From the NCBI GenBank assembly GCA_023627715.1, contig JAMAHW010000165.1, positions 1-33,306 on the forward strand: a stretch of 33,306 nt of DNA, read 5' to 3'. The notes below the pieces were generated by a model. The model saw only the letters and a list, made by a program, of their open reading frames with translations, did not search any database and was not told where the DNA came from. Below, piece after piece: positions 1 through 10,358 of the stretch. Position 1 is the stretch's first letter. Every line of letters begins with the position of its first letter. Source of the stretch: Periconia sp. R9002 (Eukaryota; Ascomycota; Dothideomycetes; Pleosporales; Periconiaceae). The position numbers and the translations under genes were made by a program.

Positions 1-113
1 GGGTCCTAATGTGGCTCCCTAGTACGGATCTAGCGCATATCGGAGAGCCTGTACAAGCGTCAACTCTTTTTGTCACGAACCGTCCTACGCTTCTTCACCA
101 AACCGGCAGGTTA

Positions 114-200
114 TTGCCATCAGCACAAGGTTAGGGCAGGAACGGGTCGGCCGTCATCCTGTGCGTCGTGGCAACACAAAGTACCGCCTCCCGTGGCTGC
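114..200 (+). repeat. Dispersed short repeat, copy 1
   Basis: The core at 114-174 starts with TTGCC and ends with TGGCAA, short inverted ends around the conserved centre GGGCAGGAACGGGTCGGCC. The same core recurs near 22322-22382, 28075-28135, 30952-31013 (inverted) and 33219-33279. The flank AAAGTACCGCCT just after this core is shared with the last copy. It lies 172 bp downstream of the minus-strand TPR relic. It could be a miniature inverted-repeat element or a 3'-flank module of the TPR gene family. Confidence 0.7.
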
Positions 201-345
201 ATCTCATGGTGATGTGTAAGCGAACTGCTGCACTTTCACTATACTATTTTAGTACTACACCTAGGGTTGCTGCTTTAAAGAATCTACCAATTACAAGTCC
301 TCTTCCTTGAGATTCCTTTTGCTCCTGAAATGCTAGCACTTCAAG

Positions 346-534
346 CTACCATGCTGTAAGGACGTCGCGAAATAATGCAATGTTAGGATGCGGAGGGCTA
401 CAGACTACTGAGCCTAATTTACAGCAGCCTTCAATTAGGGAAATAGCTTTGGCCATGAAGCCCCGGCCTTTAAGTGCAAACACGAGATTGTTCATGCTGG
501 CCAGCGTGTCGCGATGCTCGTCCCCCTCGAGCAA
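346..534 (-). pseudogene. C-terminal TPR fragment, relic of a HET-NB-ARC-TPR paralogue
   Basis: The 62-residue reading frame aligns with the extreme C-terminus of the intact HET-NB-ARC-TPR protein at 22521-26288. It keeps an EHxDTLASMNNL segment, an AISLIEGCC helix and the ending DVLTAW, against EHPDTLTSMANH, AISLLENCC and EVLTAW in the intact gene. A TAG directly after TAW replaces the RLE continuation. The 3' flank also matches (compare 340-375 with 22555-22590), so the fragment arose by duplication of the gene end with its downstream sequence. No HET, NB-ARC or further TPR units are visible at higher coordinates. It is not expected to be functional. Confidence 0.7.
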
Positions 535-1128
535 ATCTACACAGTACTAAACACAACAACCAAAGCTACTCAAGACAGGCGCGCCTGCCTAAACAAGACT
601 CGCAAGCTCTAATAGTGGCCTGTAAAATGTTGGTTTGTGTAGAATCGAGACCTTCAGAGAGCAAGGCTGACACTGTCTATTAAGCAGAAGGAACATGAGC
701 AAGCAAGTGCGACAAGTGGTTTGTGTCTGAGGCGCCTAGTCTCGCTTGAAAAATAGGATTGGGCGAGGATAACGAATGACCTCGATTGCGGAAGCACTGG
801 GTTGCAGCTATTTCGGCCTTATCGATAAGACGGAACGTGGCGCAGGGAGGTACGCTGCATCCACGCCTTCAGCCTAATCATCGCCTGGGAGATTCTTCTT
901 CTTCACCATACTACTATACCCTCTTCCCACATTCACACGAACAACTCTCTGCTGCCTAGCCTCATTTTTGTTTCTCAGATGATTCGCGCGATACGTCCGT
1001 CAAATCAAGCTCATATAAAGGTAGCCTGGCCCAGGAAGAAAGACTGGGTAGACATCATACTGGCATGCACAAAACTTACTAGCCTCAGGGTACGCATTAG
1101 TTCGGCTTTTGTAGTATCTCTATCCAGA
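535..1128. other. Intergenic region upstream of the PNP-NACHT-ankyrin gene
   Basis: No convincing gene is seen. The last 240 bases contain pyrimidine-rich stretches (near 890-975), as is usual in filamentous-fungal promoters. The coding frame is open from an ATG at 979, but the ATG at 1129 matches the start of the paralogue at 16868, so 979-1128 is taken as 5' leader. Confidence 0.5.
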
Positions 1129-4100
1129 ATGTCTGATCCTAACAATTACGTTATTGGTTGGATCTGTGCCATTGCGACTGAATATGTCGCCGCTCGTGCA
1201 TTCCTCGATGAAGAGCATGATGGCCCGGAATACGTGTCCCATGGGGACAATAACGATTACACATTGGGGAAGATGGGAAAACACAATGTGGTAATCGCTG
1301 TCCTACCCGATGGAGAATACGGCACCCAGTCTGCAGCTTGTGTGGCAAGAGATATGGCGCACAGCTTTCCAAACGTACGCATCGGCCTGATGGTCGGAAT
1401 TGGTGGGGGTGCACCAACCCCCAAGAACGACATTCGCTTAGGCGACGTCGTGGTAAGCGCTCCTCGCGACGGACAAGGCGGAGTGCTTCAGTACGATTTG
1501 GGCAAAACTATTCAAGATCAGAGCTTTCGGCCAACGGGTTTCTTAAATCAACCCCCGGTCGCTCTCCGGACGGCTTTGAACGGGCTTAAAGCGCAGTATG
1601 AAAGCGATGGACACCAGCTTGAAGAGGCCATCAACGGCGTTCTGCAGAAGAAACCGCGTCTGCGGAAGAAGTACGGGCGGCCAAGCCTAGATAGCGACAC
1701 GCTATACAAATCTACAGTCACGCATCCTCTTAACAGCGAAGTTATCTGTGCAAAAGTCTGCAGTGACAATGCATTCAATTTAATACTAAGACAAGAGCGG
1801 ACCGAAGAGGACGATAATCTAGCGATTCACTATGGTATTATCGCTTCGGGAAATCAGCTGATGAAGGATGCTCTGCTTCGAGACAAGCTTGCGAACGAGA
1901 CTGGCATCTTGTGCTTTGAGATGGAGGCGGCTGGACTGATGAACCATTTCCCTTGTCTAGTAATCCGCGGTATTTGCGACTATTCTGACACCCACAAGAA
2001 CAAGGCGTGGCAAGGGTATGCAGCAATGGCAGCAGCCGCATACGCTAGAGATGTTCTCTGTCGAATTGCTCCTACGAAGATTGAAGCTGAGAAGAAGATT
2101 CAGAATCTTCTTTTGTCTGGTTAGTCGGCTTTTCTATTAGGCTAAATGATCAATTTGTTGACGCTTAGCAAGTTCAAGAAGATGTGAATGAAATACGTTA
2201 CGATGTCAAAGACGCCAGGTCTACCGTGCAAGACATGTCGCTCAATCAGAGGCAGAGAGATATCGAACGCTGGCTATCGCCACCAGATCCGTCGATAAAT
2301 TACAACAAAGCTCTACAACAACGCCAGGAAGGCACCGGACTCTGGTTCCTTCAATCGGATGTATATGCTCAATGGAAGATGCAGCAAAGCTCTACGTTAT
2401 GGATCCAGGGCATACCTGGCTGCGGCAAGACTATCCTCAGTTCCACTCTAATTGAAGATCTGTCAACCTCCCTTCCCTCGTTAGCTTTAGTCTACTTCTA
2501 CTTTGACTTTAGCGATTCTTATAAGCAGACGCTTGACAGCATGATCCGTTCGCTTATAGGCCAACTCTACTATAAGTACAGGGATACCCGGGAGTTTGTA
2601 GATTCGCTCTACTCCTCTTGTAAAGACGGATCTCGTCAGCCAAGATATGAATCGCTCTGCCAGGTTTTTTTAATGATAATAGATTCCTTGGGCAATATAT
2701 ACGTTGTGTTAGATGCACTCGATGAGTGCAGTACACGGGCAGGCTCACACAGTGAAGGCCTACTCTCATGGATGGAAGATCTAATCGGCTCAAAGCAGCG
2801 AGACATACATCTCCTAGTAACAAGTCGGCCGGAGCAGGACATTCAATCTAAGTTAAACGACATAGTCTCTGCAGAGAATGTGATTTCCCTAGAGAGTGTT
2901 CTTGTCACTAATGACATTAATTCATATATCCACGCTCAAGTTAGGAAGAATGACGCGTTGAAGAGATGGCAACAGCAACCAGAAATCCAAGATGAGATTG
3001 AGGGAGCACTTATGCAAAAGGCTAATGGAATGTGAGTAGTACTCCCGCTTTCTCTAAAACTGGGATTTAGTAATCTGAAATTGAACAGGTTTCGATGGGC
3101 TGCATGTCAGGTAGGTGCTCTAGAAAACTGTCTTGACTATCACACTCTGCAGCACGCGCTTGCCTCCCTTCCAAAGACGTTAGACGAAACTTATAACAGG
3201 ATCTTGCATTCTATTCCTCCAGAGCACAAGAAAACTGCTACGCTCATTCTTCAGCTTGTAGCGTTTTCTGAGCGCCCATTAAAGGTAGAGGAGGTCGTTG
3301 ACGCAATAGCCGTAGACACAGATAGAGACCCGTTCTTCTGTCCAAAGTACAGGATGCCTGACCCTCGAGAAATTACGCGCTATTGCTCGAGTCTAGTTAT
3401 TGCAGTATTGATCCCGGAGCATTTGGACAAGAATGATGACAGCTATGTGGGAATTCAGTTGGCACATTTTTCCGTGAAAGAGTATTTAACATCCACTCGG
3501 CTGGATAGCGACATCGTGCCAGATTTTCAAGAGCATACTGCTAGAGCAGCAATTGCGCAGGCATGCCTAGCGTATCTACTGCACTTCAGAGTAGATCTTC
3601 CAGCCGATGATGTCATACAGCGCTACCCTTTTGCGCAGTATTCAGCACGATACTGGATGGCGAATGCTGCAGAGGCTAAGGACAATGACAAAAGATTGCT
3701 AGAACTCATTGAGCAACTGTTCTGTTACCGAAAGATCTCATACAATATCTGCTATAGTCTCTATAGGCCAGATATGCCATGGGAAAAACAACCATATAAG
3801 ATTGGAGAGAAACCAGCTTCAGCTTTGTATTATGCCGCGCTTGGGGGCTTACTACATACGACAAAAGACCTTGCACACCGAGGAGCCGACGTCAACGCGC
3901 AGGGTGGAGAGTACGGGGACGCACTCCAGGCGGCGTCATCTGAAGGCCACGAAGCGATTGTGAAGCTGCTGCTCGACAAGGGCGCCAACGTCAACGCGCA
4001 GGGTGGAAGGTACGGCAACGCACTTCAGGCAGCGTCGTATGGAGGTCACGAACGAACAGTGACATTGCTACTTGATGAGGGTGCTGACCCTAATGCAGAG

Positions 4101-6197
4101 GGTGGATATTATGACAGTGCGCTTACTGCAGCTTCGATCGCAAACCATGAACAGGTCGTGAGACTGCTGCTCGACAGAGGTGCCCAGTCCGACGTATACT
4201 CCTCGGCGTTCGGCACACCGCTCTACTTAGCTTCTGAACGGGGTTTTGAAGGAGTAATGAGGCTGCTACTCGACAAAGGTATTAGCCCGAACGGGTGGTG
4301 CGGCTACTATGGTAGCGCGCTCTACGTCGCTGCAGACTGCGGCTACGAGCGGGTGGTGGAGCTGTTGCTCGAAAAGGGCGCTAACCCTAACGTACGAGAG
4401 GATGAGCACTTCAGCACCGCACTCTACGTCGCATCACAAAAGGGTCATAAGCCGGTGGTCAAGCTACTGCTAGATAATGGCGCCGACATCGATGCACATG
4501 ACCGCGTGTACGGCAACGCACTCCAGGCAGCTTCGGCAAGTGGCCACGAGCAAATTGTCGAGCTACTGCTAGAGAAGGGTGCAGACACGGCAATTGCTAA
4601 TAATGACGGCTGGACATCACTCAACGCATCAGCAAGGAACGGTCATGTCGAAGTCGTTAAGATGCTGCTCGAGAAGGGTGCAGACACAGCAGTCACTAAT
4701 AGCGATGGTTGGACGCCACTGAGGGCAGCCGCAGGCAATGGTCATGTAGAGATTGTCCAGCTGCTACTCGAGAAGGGTGCAGATACAGCAGTCACATGCA
4801 ACAACGGATGGACGCCACTTAGCGCAGCTACAAGTAATGGCCATCTCGAAGTCGTGAAGTTGCTTGTCGAAAAAGGCGTAGATACAGCAGTCGCCGACAA
4901 TGAGGGCGGGACACCGCTTTATGCGGCTGCAAGAGACGGTCACCTAGAGATTGTTAGATGTCTAGTCGAGAACGGCGCAAACATGACAGCCACAAACAGC
5001 GCTGGCCAGACCCCGCTCGATGCGGCTGCAAGCAAGGGTCATTTGCAAGTAATCGAATTGCTGATCGAGAAAGGCGTAAACGTGACGGTCTCTGATAACG
5101 AGGGCTGGACGCCGCTCTATGAGGCCGCAACCAATGGCCATGACGGGGCTGTCAAGCTGCTACTCGAGAAGGGCGCAGATACAGCAGTCACCGACAACGA
5201 CGGCTGGACGCCGCTCTATGCGGCCGCAACCAACGGTCATGACGGGGTTGTCAAGCTGCTACTCGAGAAGGGTGCAGATACAGCAGTCACATGCAACAAC
5301 GGATGGACGCCACTTAGCGCAGCTACAAGTATTGGTCATCTACAAGTCGTCAAACTGCTGCTAGAGAAGAATGTAGACACAACAGTTACTAACAGCCACG
5401 GATGGACGCCACTAAACGTAGCCGCAGGCAAGGGCTATCTAGAGATTGTTCAGCTTCTACTGCGCAATGGCGCAGACATCGCAATTGCTAACAACGACGG
5501 CTGGACGCCACTTAGTGCTGCTGCACATAAGGGCCATGTACAAATTGTCAAGCTACTATTCGAAAATGGTGCTAGCATAGCAGTAAGTAACAACAATGAC
5601 CGGACGCCGCTTAACTCCGCAGCAGATAATGGCCACCTAGAGGTTGTTAAGTTTCTGCTTGACAATGGCGCAGATACAGCAGTCACTGACAGCGAGGGAT
5701 GGACGCCACTCAATACCGCAGCAGACAGCGGTCACGTAGAAGTCGTTCAGCTGCTGCTAGAGAACGGCGCAGACATTATGGTTGCTAGCAGTAATGGATG
5801 GACTCCGCTCAATTCGGCGGCGGATAGCGGCCATTTAGGGGTTGTTGAGCTGCTGCTTAGCAAGGGCGCGGACTCGGCAATTGCTACTGATAAAGGCTGG
5901 ACACCACTTTATGCGGCTACGAGCGCAGGCCATCCGGTTATAGTCAAGACTTTACTGGAAAATGGCGCAGATACAGCAGTCACCGACAACGACGGCTGGA
6001 CACCGCTCTACGCGGCCGCAACGAAGGGCTATGAGGAGATTGTTAAGCTGCTGCTCGAGAAGGGTGCAAACACAGCAGTCACATGCAACAACGGCTGGAC
6101 GCCACTTAACGCGGCTGCAGCTAATGGCCATGACGGGGTTGTTAGGATGTTACTAGATCAGGGCACAGATATCATGATTAACAACAACGATGGCTAG
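1129..6197 (+). CDS. PNP_UDP-NACHT-ankyrin NLR-like receptor, C-terminally truncated by a nonsense codon
   Basis: Proposed exons are 1129-2119, 2173-3031 and 3089-6197, with introns of 53 and 57 bp (donors GTTAGT and GTGAGT), giving 1652 aa. Residues 1-330 form a PNP/UDP nucleosidase-type domain with VGIGGGAP near residue 88, FEMEAAG near 262 and GICDYSD near 280. Residues about 360-700 form a NACHT-type STAND NTPase with Walker A GIPGCGKT near 409 and Walker B VVLDALDEC near 507; a winged-helix-like segment follows. From about residue 860 come about 24 ankyrin repeats: eight diverged 34-residue units, then sixteen near-identical 33-residue units. Such proteins act as cytosolic NLR-like sensors, where ligand binding to the repeats is thought to trigger NTPase oligomerisation and effector activation. 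The frame ends within a further repeat, where the tryptophan of DGWTPLN is replaced by TAG. The start at 1129 was chosen because the paralogue at 16868 begins the same way (MSDP). Splice sites are inferred; the first acceptor is AAG rather than the nearer TAG because only AAG keeps the frame. Confidence 0.88.
4588..6194 (+). repeat. Ankyrin repeat array with 99-bp near-identical units
   Basis: Sixteen 33-codon units share a DGWTPLxAAAxNGHxEVVKL pattern. DNA identity between units is very high: a block around 4775-4842 recurs almost unchanged at 5270-5337, exactly 495 bp (five units) away, and another at about 5174-5222 recurs at 5970-6018. This indicates recent unit duplication or gene conversion inside the gene. 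The eight preceding ankyrin units (about 3826-4587) have a GGxYGxALQAAS-type consensus and are more diverged. Confidence 0.9.
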
Positions 6198-6206
6198 ACG
6201 CCGCTC

Positions 6207-7356
6207 AACTTTGATAAATCTAGCTTTGTAATAGGCAAGATATCAACTAGTCTTGTCGTTACTAGTTCAGAACGCAAAGCACGAGTCAAGCGACTACAAC
6301 AGGGAAATCGGGAGTGGGTTACAATAACTCAGGGAATCAACGCGATGGAGGGGGGGGGGCAGCAATTCCACCGTTCCTTATCTCCGCTGGCAAGCACCAC
6401 CTCTCTGCTTGGTATAAGAAGGAAGACCTACCTCAAGACTGGGCTATTGCTGTTTCTGAAAATGGCTGAACAACAAATGAGCTTGGGGTAGGGTGGCTAG
6501 AGTACTTTGACAGGCATACGAAAGAAAAGGTGGTTGGCACCCATCGACTGCTCATTCTGGACGGTCATGGGAGCCACGAATCGGTCGAATTCCACAAAAG
6601 CTACAGAGAGAAGAAGATTATTGCTCTATGCATGCTCTCACACTCCTCGCACCTCCTCCAGCCACTTGATGTGGGTTGTTTTGTGCCGTTAAAGAAGGCG
6701 TATGGACGCCAAGCCGAGAATCTGATGCGCAAGCGGATCAATCATATCACTAAACTCGGGTTCTTGCTGTGGTTTGAAGCGGCTTTTTTTTAAATTCAAT
6801 CACTAAATGCAATATCTAGGGAGGATTTAGGGGCGCTAGCATAGTCCCTTTCAACCCGGATGCTGTGTTATCAAAGGTTGATATCAAGCTTTGCACGCCA
6901 TCACCCCTTGTTGCAGAAAACGCTCTCTGGCACTCGCAAACACCGAAAAACACCGTTGAGCCAAAATTGCAATCGACTCTGGTGAAGGAGAGGATTTATA
7001 AGCACCTAGATAGTTCGCCAACTTCGATGGTTGAGGCGTTTGAAAAGCTTGCTAAAGGCGCTGCTGTTGTAGCGCATAAGCTTGTGTTGGCGCAAAAGGA
7101 GATCGCTCAGCTTCAAACAGCAAATGAAGCCGCTACGCAACGTAAATCACGTAAAAGAAAGCGGATACAAAAGGAAGGAGTACTTATAGTTGAAGAGAGC
7201 CTACACCTAGTAACTCCAAGGGAGTTTTGGGCGCGTAGTGATGGGAAAAGGGCGTCAAAGAAGGTGCGCACTGAGGAGGCTGGTCCCTGTCAAAGGCACT
7301 GTAAAACCTGCGGCGAGACTAGGCACAACTCGCGCACCTGTCAGAGGGGTACATAG
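6207..7356 (+). pseudogene. 5'-truncated pogo/Fot1-type (DDE superfamily) transposase relic
   Basis: The homology begins abruptly at NFDKSSF, the first catalytic-Asp motif of the DDE domain, and continues through GNREWVTITQGINA. A frameshift at a ten-G run (6350-6359) follows, then PPFLISAGKHHLSAWY, a TGA at 6467 where a Trp is expected, LLILDGHGSH (second Asp) and HLLQPLDVGCF (third Asp). After another frameshift come NPDAVLSKVDIKL-type sequence and a C-terminal zinc knuckle (CKTCGETRHNSRTC near 7305-7350). The N-terminal helix-turn-helix/CENP-B-like half is absent. Its first codons are in frame with the ankyrin gene just upstream. The multiple lesions mean it is inactive. Confidence 0.88.
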
Positions 7357-7910
7357 AGCTATAGGGGCCCTTGAGAAACCGTTCCTATAACCCCCTAATA
7401 CAAGCTAGTGTAGTAATTCTGTATTAAAGGTCGTGATTTCGGTGTGGTCTTGGCAAGGTGGCTCGCTCGCACGCCGAACACGTTATGTATGTGAGCGTGG
7501 AAAAGTGCGTCCGTTTTTTGAACGCCTTCGGCCGCTGCTTTTGGAGGCGTTTCCCACCTCGCTTCGCCCCTGCTGCGACGCTGCTTTAACAAAAGCTTTA
7601 CTCGCTTATCCTACAGGGTCTCAATTCTGCACCCCTCCTTTCTTCGTAAGCGCGCGCACCCACTCCCCTCTGTCTGGCTACGTATGGCGCAGCTCTTGGA
7701 CCCGTCCAGCGGCCAGCGCCTATTTAAAGGGCTGCGCCTGCGCTGCTTCCATCTCAGACTACGCGAGCGGCTTCGGCATCATCCTACTATTGTCTTGCTC
7801 ATCTTTTGACCTTCCTCCCACCCCCACTTCGAAGCAAAGTACACGAACCGGATAGCGTACGTAAGAACGTCTACGATACAATCACCTCCAATCTAACCTC
7901 TACCGCCAGG
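7357..7910 (+). promoter_or_regulatory. Spacer and probable promoter region of the former DUF3435 gene
   Basis: No coding homology is seen. The stretch from about 7600 is pyrimidine-rich, has a TATA-like TATTTAAAGG at about 7721, and ends just before the ATG at 7911. The AT-rich start (7357-7430) probably holds the end of the pogo element, but no terminal inverted repeat was identified. Confidence 0.35.
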
Positions 7911-10275
7911 ATGGTGAAGGGGAGACCCTCTACTGTGTCTCCTAACCCCGTCCCCACTCGCGAGTTGCGTGTACAGCCCTCGAGGTCTTCCACACGCCTC
8001 AGTTCAGACTTTGAAGTGGATTCGGGCACAGGATCATGTTCTGATTTCAATTCCTACTCGGATCCGGACACTGACCTCGACACGCTATCGGACACAGATG
8101 TTGAAAAAGATGCCGACGACGGCTCGGACGATGAGGAGCCAGACAGCGAAGCGGAGAAAATTTTAGCGGCCATCACCCACTACAGAAACGAGGCCGGCGA
8201 AGCCAAAACACACGCTTCAAAACCAAAAGCTGTGGCGAAAAGAAAGCGAATTCTGGCAGAAGTATTGCAACAAGATTTAAAAGCGGACAAGAATGTCTCG
8301 CGAAGATCAGCTACGCGCATGCGACCCGGCTGTATTCAAGTCGTACCTCTTCTGGCGGAAACAAAGGTCTCAAATCCAGAAGGAGAGCGCTATAGATGCG
8401 TATTGGAAACGGACTAGTATGTACTATCAGAATGTTGTGGGCCACGCGATGAGCAATGAAGTTCTACACATATTCGTAACGTACGTTATGGTTGGGCGAT
8501 TGTCATGTTGTTATACTGACAGCTAGAAGTGGTTTTCGAACCTGGGACTTAACAAGTCAAAAAAAGAGAAGCGTGCCATGTATGTCTAGGACCTCTACGC
8601 GATTCTCCACTACCTATGGATCGACGACACCAAGCCTCTCCATGGCTTTATTAGGGCCCAGATCTCCCTCCTCCTTAACGCCGCCACTGCCAACGTCCCG
8701 GCGCGCTGGTAGAGAGTGCAAGCAACAAAGGCAGCAACAAAGCGCTTTGGTTTAAGGATATTGAGCTTATGAAGGTTTGCAGCCTCAAAGACCGCAGCCG
8801 GAGCACCCTCGTGGCGAACGTGAATCTGGAGAATGTCAAGAACAAGGAACGGGATGGCACACCGTAGGTTGTACTTCCTGCATTCGGTATCGTATCGCAT
8901 ATACTGGGTATTAGCGCTGGTTAAGATGCATTCCGCCACAACTTCACACACATTCAACAGATTTACGGCCTTGTGATTCCGGCAGAGCGCAACGTACTTC
9001 GCATCAAATGAAAAGAGGAAGTGCTAAACAAGCCCTTCTTTTGCAATGTAACAAACACAATCGGAGGCGGTAGCATCCAGAGAGACAAGGCCTTCCCATA
9101 CGCGAAATATCGTGACATATTCATACGCTTGGGCCGAGTTGCGGGGTTTGAAGCCCCTCTAGAGCTGTACAGTCTGCGGTGGGCTTTTGGAAACAACATC
9201 AACAGTAGGTGGCCCTCGCCGGAACTTTCTGACCTATCCTAAAGGCTAATCACCTGCTAGGCGCTCTTGATGCGGTAGATCGTAACCAAACCATAAGCCA
9301 TCTTAGAAGCACGTACGAGAAATATTACACGCCGACGCATATTGCACGTGACTTCCAGGCGATTTATTTCGGGACGCCTTCCGAATAAGAACTGATCCGG
9401 TCCGGTGCGAGCATGGGCCTGTCACGAGACCGCCGCGCACCGACTGAACTTGACGACGACCTGCAAAAGCAGGTACGCAACGACCCTGTTCTTGTTGCGC
9501 TTCGCGAAGAGCGAGAAAAGTACAAAACGATGCTAAAAGACGAAGGCTTCTATCCACTCGCTGCTGGCAAAGGGACCCTCTTATATGACAAGTATGAGAA
9601 GAAGAAACGAGAGCTCGCTAGTACCTATCAGCAACTCCACCGAATTCCACAATTCGATTGATACAATTGAGATCGCGCGGTAGCTCAGTGGAAAGCCCGC
9701 AACCGAGGTGCTAACGCTGCCAATGGTGGAGTTTGAACTACGAAGCCGGGCTGCCATCGCCGGCACGCTCTTCAAGCCATTTAAGGAGGACAGGGAGCGC
9801 TTGATGTTCACCCGTACGCTGGCGCGATTAGGTCAGCGGCAAGAGACGCGTCAGCCTAAGGCCTTACGGCGAAAGAATTAGGAGTTCGTAGAGCGTGAAA
9901 GCTATGCGTCTCTTACTAAGAGGTTTAAGGCAGTCACGGTCCGCGCTGAGAAGCGGTCTTATTTTCACAGCGGCGGCCTTGCCTGACAAGAGCTCGATTC
10001 CGATGACGCGATACTAGAGAGATTGAGACCCACCACTTGAACTCGATTGTGCTACCCTATCCAGTATGCCTGATTAGCAGCCGGTTCCCATATGAAAGAC
10101 GTATGAAATACATCCCGCGAAAAGACGTCTTAAAAGAGCACGTGGCGAGGCACTTTCGACGACCAGAATATCAGAACAGATTTCAATACCGTCATCCCCA
10201 ATGTACTGTTACGCTGGATGATATTGTGCATTTTAAAAGACATGCATTGGTAGAGACAAAGTCCGCTACATACAT
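7911..10275 (+). pseudogene. DUF3435 tyrosine-recombinase (Starship captain/Crypton-like) relic
   Basis: A serine- and acidic-rich N-terminus (7911-8290) is followed, after a frameshift, by RACDPAVFKSYLFWRK and IDAYWKRTSMYYQNVVGHAM. A likely decayed intron lies at about 8481-8526; then come NLGLNKSKKEKRAMYV, a TAG at 8587 and DLYAILHYLWIDDTKPLHGF. Further on are AFPYAKYRDIFIRLGRVAGF and LELYSLRWAFGNNIN (region of the first catalytic Arg). Near 9310 STYEKYYTPTHIARDFQ probably carries the nucleophile Tyr. A C-terminal zinc-finger-like segment, RKDVLKEHVARHF to DDIVHFKRHA, lies near 10105-10255. Several frameshifts and stops interrupt it, so no full enzyme can be made. The family integrates DNA by tyrosine recombination. 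Whether this copy ever mobilised the neighbouring genes is unknown. Confidence 0.85.
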
Positions 10276-10358
10276 GACCACCTTGACGTGGTTCTCGACC
10301 TGGTTTATATCTAACCGCGGTTTCGTGGTACTGAGTCTAAACCAGGTTAGTCCATCAG

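Noticed and set aside
979..1128. Upstream ATG extending the PNP-NACHT-ankyrin protein by 50 residues
   Set aside because: The extension shows no domain, and the paralogue starts at the equivalent of 1129 (MSDP).
4588..6180. Regular DNA repeats that could suggest a CRISPR or satellite array
   Set aside because: The repeats are coding ankyrin units in one open frame, with no spacers.
7433..7855. Plus-strand 140-aa open frame
   Set aside because: Low-complexity translation of a pyrimidine-rich upstream region; no domain.
9675..9740. tRNA-like stretch (TAGCTCAGTGG A-box-like, GTTTGAACT B-box-like)
   Set aside because: The same bases encode conserved DUF3435 sequence (ATEVLTLPMVEFELRSRAAIAG) and no cloverleaf or acceptor stem pairs.
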